DNA of 64,000 bases from JALYUA01 sp039931865. Its GTDB lineage: Bacteria; Acidobacteriota; Thermoanaerobaculia; UBA5066; Gp7-AA6. Both the position numbers and the translations under genes were made by a program. The DNA lies in the NCBI GenBank assembly GCA_039931865.1, contig JBDTRB010000002.1:55714-119713 (forward strand), given 5' to 3'. The notes beneath the pieces are model-generated. The model was not told the origin of the DNA. It worked only from the letters and a program-made list of their open reading frames with translations, and ran no database searches. Below are positions 9,412 to 17,002 of the stretch, piece after piece (position 1 is the stretch's first letter; each line of letters opens with the position of its first letter).

Positions 9412-11040
9412 TCAGAGAGTCGTTCCCGGATCGAGCGAGCGGGACACCGCCTTCGGCGGGCCCCCGGTTTCTTTTTGCCAGGCCTCGAGCCCGCCGACCA
9501 GCGCGGCCGCCACGAACCCCTTTTTTTCCAGCTCGCGCGCCACACGGGCGCTCGTGGCTTCGTCGGATCAGGTGCAGTATGCGACGATCGACCGGTCGCG
9601 CTTCTGCTTCGCGGCCCAGGTCGCGGCGGCGTCAGGTGCGACGCGGACCCCGCCCGGAATGCCGGCCGGGTCCTTCTCGTAGCTCGACCTCGACCGCACG
9701 TCGAGAAGGAGCGGAGGATCGGGGCCGGCGAGCCGTTCCCGCAGCTCGGCCACCCCGACGCGGCGGGCGTCGCGGGCGTCGCGCGCCTGTTTTTCCTTCA
9801 CTCTGAGGAGTCCGCTCGCGCTGGTGACCCGCTCTTCCGCAAGCGTCGCCGCCGAAAGCCGCCGCGCGTACCACGCGGTCAGCGGGGTGGCGGTCGAGCC
9901 ATGCAGGATGACGGAGGCGGTTACGACGATGCCCGCGATCGCGAGGATCATCTCTGAACCGGGAACGCCGGCCTGAACCGCGAGCAGCGCGAGAAGAAGG
10001 GAAGCGAGCCCTCGCGGGCCGAACCACGCCAGGAACCGGCGAGCGCTCGAGGAGATGTCCGCGCGGCCGAGGACGATCAACAGAGCGACCGGCCGGGCGA
10101 TGAACAGAACCACGGCCGCGAGGCCCAGGGATGCCGCCAGAGGCACAGTTCCGATCATCGTGGAAAGCACCGCTCCGAAAAGGATGAACGCGAACAGCAT
10201 GATCATCTCTGACGTCGCGTCGCCGAACTCGAGGAAACAGTCGCAAAGATCGAGGTCGAGCGCGGCGATCGCCGCTCCCGCCGCGAACGCGGCGAGGAAG
10301 CCGTCGCCGCCCACGGCCACCGCTCCCGAATAGGCCGCGAACACGAGGCCCATCCCGAAGAGCGCCTGGTACTCCCGGCGGATGCCGTATCGGCGGTCGA
10401 TCCGCGTCATGAGCCAGGCTCCGGCAGCGCCCACGACGAACCCGATCGCCGGGCCGAGCAAGAGAAGCTTCGTCAGGAGAAGCGCCCAGGCTCCCATTCC
10501 CGAGACCTGCGCCCTGGCGACCGCGATCGCCACGAGCACGATGGGAAGGACGACCACGTCATTGGTCGCCGCCTCGACGGTCAACGCCTCGCGGATCGCG
10601 GAAGGGATTCTTTTGTCGCGGACCATGTCCCGGAGCACGACCGGATCGGTCGAGGAGAGGATGGCGCCGAGAAGGACGGAGCCGGTCAGACCGATACCGA
10701 AGAGAAAGTGGACGGCGGTCGCGGTGATGGCGAGGCAGAGGAGAGTTCCGGGCCCGAGCAGCAGAGAGGGAATCAGCCACTCGCTTGCGGCTCGGTCGAA
10801 CTTCATGCGGACGGCGTCCAGAAAGAGAACGAGGGCGAGCGTAATCGTCCCGACCGCCTCGAGCGTGGGCGAGTGCGGCATGATCGAGATCACCCCGAGT
10901 CCGCGGTCCCCCAGGAGAAATCCGACGCCGAGGAAGATGATCGGAAAAGAGATCGGCGCCCGGGAGACGACTCCCTCTGTCAACCCCGCGAAGACGAGGA
11001 CGAAGGCGACCAGAGCGAGAATGACCAGGAAGCTGGGCAC
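9412..11040 (-). CDS. Na+/H+ antiporter-rhodanese fusion, candidate selenoprotein
   Basis: A CPA-type cation/proton antiporter (about residues 5-415, 11-13 hydrophobic helices; SSTDPVVLRDM, EAATNDVVVLP and FGPRGLASLLL are typical CPA1 motifs) fused to a single-domain rhodanese (about 440-542; LLLDVRSRSSYEKDP, then IVAYCT). A TGA at 9568-9570 falls directly after YCT. The same frame continues for 51 codons with rhodanese sequence (SDEATSARVARELEKKGF, then ALVGGLEAW) before a TGA at 9412. The interrupted residue is U491, in a C-x-U motif; my recollection is that related rhodaneses have a second Cys here. A SECIS-like hairpin lies directly downstream, and the FDH gene in this window also uses Sec. 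The GTG start at 11040 is chosen at the first membrane segment and is uncertain. A nonsense-truncated gene is the alternative. Confidence 0.7.
9534..9570 (-). promoter_or_regulatory. Candidate SECIS element in the antiporter-rhodanese gene
   Basis: In the mRNA sense, the UGA (9570-9568) is followed 21 nt later by a short apical loop CGUGU. A GCGCC/GGCGC stem closes the loop and is extended by two C-G pairs after an A-G mismatch. Bacterial SECIS elements have a hairpin just after the UGA with a G in the first two loop positions and 16-37 nt between UGA and loop, which fits. The stem is shorter than that of the FDH element. Confidence 0.5.
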
Positions 11041-11070
11041 GGCGGGGATTGTATGGTCGGGGAGGGAACG

Positions 11071-11156
11071 GAAATCGGGAATCGGGAATCGGATTCGCAG
11101 ATCGGGCGATGAACGGAGTCGTTCGATTCTCGATTCTCGAACTCTCGATTGAAGAT
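11071..11156. repeat. Degenerate 7-bp tandem repeats
   Basis: Between the divergent antiporter and ACT genes lie two small arrays: about three units of AATCGGG (11071-11094) and about three to four units of CGATTCT (11122-11150). They belong to the class of unrelated heptamer arrays seen at several other gene ends in this window. Confidence 0.7.
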
Positions 11157-11215
11157 GGTGGGCCGGGTCGCGATCGAGTCGACCCGACGGGTTCATCGCG
11201 GGGAAGGAGCCATCG

Positions 11216-11611
11216 ATGAGAGATCTCGCGATTCGGCTGAAACATCGGCCGGGCGCCCTTGCCGAGATGGGAGAGACACTCGGCCGCGCGCGGGTCAGCG
11301 TCGAGGGGGGCGGGGCCTTCGCCGTCGGGGATGGAGGGATCGCGCACCTTCTCGTGGAGGACGGCGCCGCCGCGCGGAAGGCGCTCGCGGCCGCCGGGAT
11401 CGAGGTGCTCGCGGACAGCGAGGTGCTGATCCAGCGTCTCGACCAGTCAAAGGCGGGCCAGCTCGGCGCGATCTGCCGCCGAATGGCGGACGCCGGCGTC
11501 AACATCGAAGCCCTCTACAGCGACCACGAGAATCGATTGATCCTGGTCGTCGATGACGTCGAACGGGGGAGGCGGGTCTCCGAAGAGTGGACCGCGGCGA
11601 ACCGGCCCTGA
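11216..11611 (+). CDS. Small tandem-ACT amino-acid-sensing protein
   Basis: A 131-residue protein with two ACT-like halves. The first begins LAIRLKHRPGALAEMG, a typical ACT ligand-loop signature; the second begins near residue 72 with QRLDQSKAGQLGAICRRM and contains GVNIEALYSD. Stand-alone ACT proteins bind small ligands such as amino acids, but no catalytic domain is present, so the target is unknown. A GAAGGAGCC site precedes the ATG. It is transcribed divergently from the antiporter gene and converges on the MFS exporter gene. Confidence 0.8.
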   Translation: MRDLAIRLKHRPGALAEMGETLGRARVSVEGGGAFAVGDGGIAHLLVEDGAAARKALAAAGIEVLADSEVLIQRLDQSKAGQLGAICRRMADAGVNIEALYSDHENRLILVVDDVERGRRVSEEWTAANRP

Positions 11612-11633
11612 CGCGTCGCTTCCCGGGAGAGCC

Positions 11634-13199
11634 TCAGCGTGCGGGCAGGGGGCGCCGGCCTCCGCGAACCCTCCCCTTTATCAGGGCGAGCGCGGTGAGC
11701 GCGGCGAGAAGCGCCAGTCCCGCTCCGATCCACATGACCCGGCGGAAGCCCCCGAGGAACGCGGACGTGATCGCTCCTCGAGCGGGGTCCCGCTCCGCGG
11801 CTGGAACGCCGGCCGGGAGCTCGATCGCGGCGAGCCTCGTCGACTGACTCTCGATCGCGGCGGCGAGCTCCGGCGGGACGCGCGAGGCGGAAAGCCGCTC
11901 GTGGAGCCCGTGCCGGAACTCGGACAGCATCACGAGGGACAGCACCGCCACCGAGATCAGCCCCGCTGTCCGCGACACCGCGTTGTTGATCCCCGAGGCC
12001 GCCCCGGCGTGGCGGCCCTCGACGGAGCTCATCACCGTGGTCGTCAACGGAGCAACGCTCGTGGCCATCCCGAGTCCGAGCACGACCATCGCCGGAAAAA
12101 ACGTCGTCCAGTAGCTTCCGCCGACCCCCGGCAGCGCGAACAGGGCAAACCCCGCGGAAGCGACGGCGGGTCCCGCGACGAGCGGGATCTTCGCGCCGAT
12201 CCGGTCGAAGAGGCCTCCGGACCACCGGGAGAGGAGGAACATCAGGAGGATAAAGGGCAAAAGCGCAGCGCCGGCCTTTGCCGCCGAGTAGCCCTGGACC
12301 TGGATCAGGTTGAGAGGCAGGAAGAAGAACACTCCCGACAAGGCGGTATAGAGAAAAAGCGTCAGGAGGTTCGCCCCGGTGAAGTCGCGCGAGGAGAAAA
12401 GCGTCATAGGCAGCATGGGCTCCTCCGCGCGTTGCTCGACGAGGACGAACAGCGCGATCGAGAGCACACCTCCGGCAAGCGCCGCGAGCACAGCCGGGTG
12501 CCGCCATCCGAGATCCGAGGATTCGATGAGCGCGTAGACGAGACCTCCGAGTCCGAGTGTGGCGAGAGTCGCCCCGGGCCAGTCCACTCGTCCCTTCGCC
12601 GCTTCGTCGCGGCTCTCGGGCACCCGCCGGAACGTGATGACGAGGACTGCCGCGGCGAGAGGCACGTTGATGAAAAACGCCCACCGCCAGGACAGGTGAT
12701 CGATCAGCCAGCCGCCGAGGACGGGACCGGCCGCGGCCGTGATCGCCGTAAATCCCGACCAGGTTCCGATCGCTCGTCCCCGCTCCCGGTTCGAAAAAGA
12801 CGAAGCGAGAATCGCGAGGCTTCCCGGGACGAGCAGCGCGCCGCCCGCGCCCTGAACCCCTCGCGCGGCGATGAGATGGCGCACGTCGGGAGCGAGCCCG
12901 CACCACACCGACGCTCCCGCGAAGAGAAGCGTTCCGGCCGCAAAGACACGACGGCGCCCGAACCGGTCTCCGAGCGAACCGCCCGCCAGAAGAAGCGCGG
13001 CGAGGAGAAGCGCGTACGCCTCGACGATCCACTGCACGTCCACGAGAGTGGCGCGAAATTCCGCCTGGATCGCGGGAAGCGCAACGTTCACCACGGTCCC
13101 GTCGATGAACGCCATGCTGGACCCGAGGATCGTCGCGGCGAGCACCCAGGCAGAGCCCACCTTCCGGTTGGCGGGGCGGGCGGGCATCGTGAGCGTCAC
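11634..13199 (-). CDS. DHA2-family MFS drug exporter
   Basis: A 521-residue major facilitator with about 14 transmembrane helices, the DHA2 (EmrB/QacA) arrangement. The helix-1 motif FIDGTVVNVALPAI, the loop motif GDRFGRRRVF after helix 2 and the antiporter motif C region (GPVLGGWLID) are all present. It would export hydrophobic compounds using the proton gradient. No TetR or MarR regulator and no membrane-fusion partner are adjacent. A second in-frame ATG at 13187 is possible. It is divergent from the S41 peptidase gene, with 74 bp between the start codons. Confidence 0.9.
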   Translation of the reverse strand: MTLTMPARPANRKVGSAWVLAATILGSSMAFIDGTVVNVALPAIQAEFRATLVDVQWIVEAYALLLAALLLAGGSLGDRFGRRRVFAAGTLLFAGASVWCGLAPDVRHLIAARGVQGAGGALLVPGSLAILASSFSNRERGRAIGTWSGFTAITAAAGPVLGGWLIDHLSWRWAFFINVPLAAAVLVITFRRVPESRDEAAKGRVDWPGATLATLGLGGLVYALIESSDLGWRHPAVLAALAGGVLSIALFVLVEQRAEEPMLPMTLFSSRDFTGANLLTLFLYTALSGVFFFLPLNLIQVQGYSAAKAGAALLPFILLMFLLSRWSGGLFDRIGAKIPLVAGPAVASAGFALFALPGVGGSYWTTFFPAMVVLGLGMATSVAPLTTTVMSSVEGRHAGAASGINNAVSRTAGLISVAVLSLVMLSEFRHGLHERLSASRVPPELAAAIESQSTRLAAIELPAGVPAAERDPARGAITSAFLGGFRRVMWIGAGLALLAALTALALIKGRVRGGRRPLPAR

Positions 13200-13273
13200 G
13201 CGCTCGTGAGGATTCTGCTTAAAAGTATTTCCGTCAAGGGAACTTTTTCCATCGCATCGCGTCTTTCATCGGG

Positions 13274-14983
13274 ATGGGCGGCCTTCTGTGCGCGATCTTC
13301 GTGACGCTCGCCGTGCCGCGGCTCGTGACGCTCCCTGCTCCTTCGGAGGGGCAGGTCGATCGCATCCCCCCGGCCGCTCACCGGATGCTCGCGGCGCGCG
13401 CAGCGAAGGCCTACGAAGAGAAGCGGTTCGCGGAGTCCGCGGAGATCTTTGAACGATTGGTCCGGGACACCCCGCGCGACGGGCGCGCCTGGGCCGGGCT
13501 CGGCAGGTCCCGGATCGCGCTCGGAGACGCGGAGAGGGGCAGCGCGTCGATGGACCGAGCAATCTCGATCGGATTCGAAAATGACGCTGAGGCCTCTCAC
13601 GAGGTGGCGGTCGCATTCGCACGCGCCGGCAAACGGGACCAGGCGCGGCTGTGGCTCGAGCGGGCGCTCCGGGCGGGATACCGGAACCGCCCGAAGATCC
13701 AGAGCGAGCCGGACTTCGCCGGCTTGTCGCACGATGCGGCGTTTCTCGCGCTCGCGGGCGTGGAGCCTGAGCCCGCGGACCGAAACGAGGGCTGGCGAAG
13801 AGATCTGGACGCGTTCGTTTCAGAGGTTCGGCGACTCCATCATCGTTACCGCGTCGAGCCTCTCCCGGAGGGATTCCGCTCGTCGGCTGAAAATATGGCG
13901 GCCGCGATTCCCCACCTGACGGACGGGCAGGTGACGGTCGCGTTTCAGCGGCTGGCGGCGAGCCTCGGGGACGGCCACTCGATCTTCTGGCCCTTCGGTA
14001 TGAAGCGCGGCGCCCTGCACGTTGTGCGGGTGCGGTTCTTTATTTTTGAGGAAGGCCTCTTCGTCGTCGACTGCCCGCCGCGCCCCGAGCTCGTCGGCCA
14101 CCGGGTTCTCAGGATCGGGGGCGTCTCAGTCGCGGACGCGATGGATCGGATCCGTGAATACCTGTCGCACGACAACGAGATGAGCGCCCTCTGGGCGGCG
14201 CCGTTCTATCTCGGCATTCCGGAGTTCGTCGAAGCGATCGGAGGCAGCGCGACAACGGCAGGATTCGAGATCGAGGTCGAGAGTCGGGCAGGCGAGCGAA
14301 CGCGCCTGGAGCTTACGGCCGATCCGATCGACCCGGAAAAGATCGAGTTGAAGCTTCGGCCCGCCGCTTCGGATCCGGCAGCCGGCCGGCCGGATTACCT
14401 CCGCCATCTGTCCGCGTCCTGGCGGATCTCGCGATTGCCCGGCCGGCGCGCCGTGTCCGTTCTCTTCAATTCCGTCGCGGACTCGAAAGACGAAACGCTC
14501 GCGGCTTTTGCCCGCCGTCTGAAGGCTGAGCTCGAGAAGTTCCGTGCCCGTGCCGTCATCGTCGACGTTCGTAACAACAATGGAGGCAACGCGGACCTTC
14601 TCCGTCCTCTCTTGAACACCCTGACCTGCTGGGCCGCAGTGCCCGGCCGGCGTCTCTACGCGATCGTCGGACGGCAGACGTACTCGGCCGCTCAAACGTT
14701 CGTCAGCACGCTGGCGCAGCGCTCCGATGTCATTGTTGCCGGAGAACCGACCGGATCGCGCCCAAATCACCTCGGCAATGAGGCCCTGTTCCGGTTGCCT
14801 TACAGCGGCTTGAAGGGGACGCTTTCCTCCGGTCTCAATCAGACTGCGCCGCGAGACGCGCGTAACTGGATCGCCCCCGATCTGCCCGCGCCTCCGACCG
14901 CCGCCGACTTTTTCGCCGGCCGCGATGCGGCGATGGAGGCCGTTCTTGCGGACATCGACGAGAGTCGATCCGAGAAGCGTTAG
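13274..14983 (+). CDS. TPR-containing S41-family serine peptidase
   Basis: A 569-residue protein. A hydrophobic N-terminus (GGLLCAIFVTLAVPRL) may be a signal or anchor. TPR-like helices occupy about residues 38-130 (AAKAYEEKRFAESAEIFERL). The C-terminal half resembles peptidase S41 (tail-specific protease/IRBP-like): a PDZ-like segment (HRVLRIGGVSV, about 277), VIVDVRNNNGGN (about 433) and TYSAAQ, in which Ser471 is the probable nucleophile. The Lys of the classical Ser-Lys dyad is not obvious. The substrate is unknown; the site of action is inferred to be the periplasm. The start has only a weak ribosome site. Confidence 0.8.
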   Translation: MGGLLCAIFVTLAVPRLVTLPAPSEGQVDRIPPAAHRMLAARAAKAYEEKRFAESAEIFERLVRDTPRDGRAWAGLGRSRIALGDAERGSASMDRAISIGFENDAEASHEVAVAFARAGKRDQARLWLERALRAGYRNRPKIQSEPDFAGLSHDAAFLALAGVEPEPADRNEGWRRDLDAFVSEVRRLHHRYRVEPLPEGFRSSAENMAAAIPHLTDGQVTVAFQRLAASLGDGHSIFWPFGMKRGALHVVRVRFFIFEEGLFVVDCPPRPELVGHRVLRIGGVSVADAMDRIREYLSHDNEMSALWAAPFYLGIPEFVEAIGGSATTAGFEIEVESRAGERTRLELTADPIDPEKIELKLRPAASDPAAGRPDYLRHLSASWRISRLPGRRAVSVLFNSVADSKDETLAAFARRLKAELEKFRARAVIVDVRNNNGGNADLLRPLLNTLTCWAAVPGRRLYAIVGRQTYSAAQTFVSTLAQRSDVIVAGEPTGSRPNHLGNEALFRLPYSGLKGTLSSGLNQTAPRDARNWIAPDLPAPPTAADFFAGRDAAMEAVLADIDESRSEKR

Positions 14984-16649
14984 CGACTCTCGACGCCCAC
15001 TCCGCCAGGACCTTGTGCACGAGCTGGATGCAGACGGAGCCCTCGCCGACCGCGGCGGCCACCCGCTTGACGCTGCCCGCGCGCACGTCGCCGATCGCGA
15101 AGACGCCGGGGAGACTCGTCTCGAAGAGGAGAGGCGGACGTTCGAGCGGCCAGTTCGATGCCGCCAGGTCGGCGGGGGAGAGGTCCTGTCCGGTCTTGAC
15201 GAAGCCCTTGTCGTCGAGCGAAACGCAAGCGTGACGCCACGCCGTATTCGGATCCGCGCCTGTCATCAGAAAAACGTGTCGAACCGGAACCGTCGTCCGT
15301 TCGCGGGTCGCGGATTCGAGCCAGGTCACGCTCTCGAGGGAGCCGTCCCCCTCGAGCGCGACGATCTCCGTGAGCGTCTTCAACTCGATGTTCGGCGTCT
15401 CTTCGTCCGGCGGACGAGGTACCTCGACATGCTTTCGGCAAGGCCCTCGCCGCGGACGAGTAGAGAGACACGCGCTTCGGTGCTCGCCAGGAACACGGCC
15501 GCCTGGCCCGCCGCGTTTCCCCCGCCCACGACGATGACGTCCTCGCCCTGGCAGAGAGTGGCCTCGACCTGCGTGGCGCCATAGTAGATCCCGATTCCCT
15601 CGAACCGCTCGAGGTTGGGGAGAGCCGGCTTGCGGTATTTCGCGCCCGTTGCGATCACGACCGTGCGCGCCTGCACGGACACGTCCGGACCCAGATCGAC
15701 CCGGAACGGGCGCCGCTCACAAGCGAGACGAACGGCGGTTCTCGCCACGGCCAGCTCCGCGCCGAATTTCTCGGCCTGGACGAGCGCCCTTCCCGCAAGC
15801 TCCTGTCCGGATGCCGGTTGGAAATCCCAGATAGTTCTCGATACGCGAGCTCGATCCCGCCTGCCCGCCGGGAGCGTTCGCTTCGATGACCAGGACGTCG
15901 AGCCCTTCCGAAGCAGCGTAGACGGCGGCCGCGAGTCCGCCGGGGCCCGCCCCGATCACGACGAGGTCGCGAACGAGTTCCTGATCAACACGGTTCAAGC
16001 CGAGACACTCCCCGACCTCGTCCGCGGTCGGCTTCTTCAAGACGCGCTCGCCCCGGCAGATGAAGACCGGGACGTCGTCGACGCCGACGCCGAAGCTGTC
16101 GAGAGTCTTCTGCACGTCGGAATCCCGATCGACGTCGATGTACGCGAACGGCTGACTGTTGCGGGTCAGAAACTCCTGCAGCGCGAGCGTGCCCGCGGAG
16201 TGCCGGGAGCCGATGAGGACCACGTTGCCCTGTCCGCGCGCGACGAGCGCAAGGCGGCGCAGGATGAACGCCCGAAGGAAAATCTCGGAGAGCTCCGCGT
16301 CCGTCTGGACCACGACGCGGAGACGCTCGGGGGGAAGCTCCAGGACGCGCGTGGAGCCCTGCGCGTGTCCGCTGACCACGACGGGCCGGCCGGAGAGGAG
16401 ATCGACGTCTCCGGAGAACTGCCCCGAGTGGTGGACGGTGACGACGAGATCGGAGCCCGAGACGATGTCGATTTCTCCTGCGACGACGACGTAGAGCGGA
16501 CGATTACGGTCTCCCTGCTTCCAGACGCTTTCTCCGTCGGCGAAGGTCCGTTCGCGGGCGAAGGGAGCGATTCGCGCAATCTGCGCCGGCGTGAGCTTCG
16601 GGAAGATTTCGTCGGCATTTGGAATCGGGGCCGAAGCGTCATCGGTCAC
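14835..16649 (-). pseudogene. cNMP-binding / Trx-like / TrxR-like oxidoreductase, two frameshifts
   Basis: Conceptually one protein of about 600 residues: a cyclic-nucleotide-binding domain (about 15-125), a glutaredoxin/thioredoxin-like domain (about 130-215), and a thioredoxin-reductase-like FAD/NAD(P)H module beginning VVIGAGPGGLAAAVYA. The frame shifts near 15808 (after ENYLGFPTGI, resuming as GQELAGRALVQAEKFG) and near 15403-15412 (after SRYLVRR, resuming as EETPNIELKTL). The NAD(P)H motif VVVGGGNAAGQAA and the C-terminal FAD motif VFAIGDVRAG are intact. The usual CxxC between the nucleotide motifs is absent (GATQVEATLC instead). Read to its stop at 14835, the frame overlaps the convergent S41 gene by 149 bp, so the true C-terminus is uncertain. 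Sequencing indels remain possible. Confidence 0.78.
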
Positions 16650-16777
16650 GCGGTCCTCCGTGGGGGCGAAAGCTGTGCGGAAACCCGCAATCTCTCACAC
16701 GGGCTCTCTTCACGGCCGGGCGAGAGCGACGAGGGCGGCCCTGCCCGCACCCGGCACGCGTACCGGGAGGGTCGCCG

Positions 16778-16954
16778 TCACACGAAACGCTTCACGAACG
16801 CGAGCGCCGTATCCGCGACTTCCCGCCAGCCGCGTGATCGTGAGCGCATGGGCTGAAGTCCGATCGCGTTCGCGCGGTCGACCTGCTGCGCCTCGTGCTC
16901 GGTGATCGTGGTCGCGGCTCCGGTCGAGGAAGTCGCGGTAGTCCCGGTGATCAT
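16778..16954 (-). pseudogene. Alpha/beta hydrolase remnant with large internal deletion
   Basis: A 58-codon frame. The N-terminal part (TITEHEAQQVDRANA) resembles the start of a family of alpha/beta hydrolases that usually continues into an oxyanion HG motif. The C-terminal part (GWREVADTALAFVKRFV) resembles the end of the same family, and HALTI just before it in another frame looks like the catalytic-His region. The roughly 200 residues between are missing. It is most likely a deletion relic; the remaining sequence of the 16650-17002 gap shows nothing else. Confidence 0.5.
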
Positions 16955-17002
16955 GAGTCCTCCGCTGCGGCGTTGGGGCGGAGACAGCGCGACTCGATGG
17001 CG

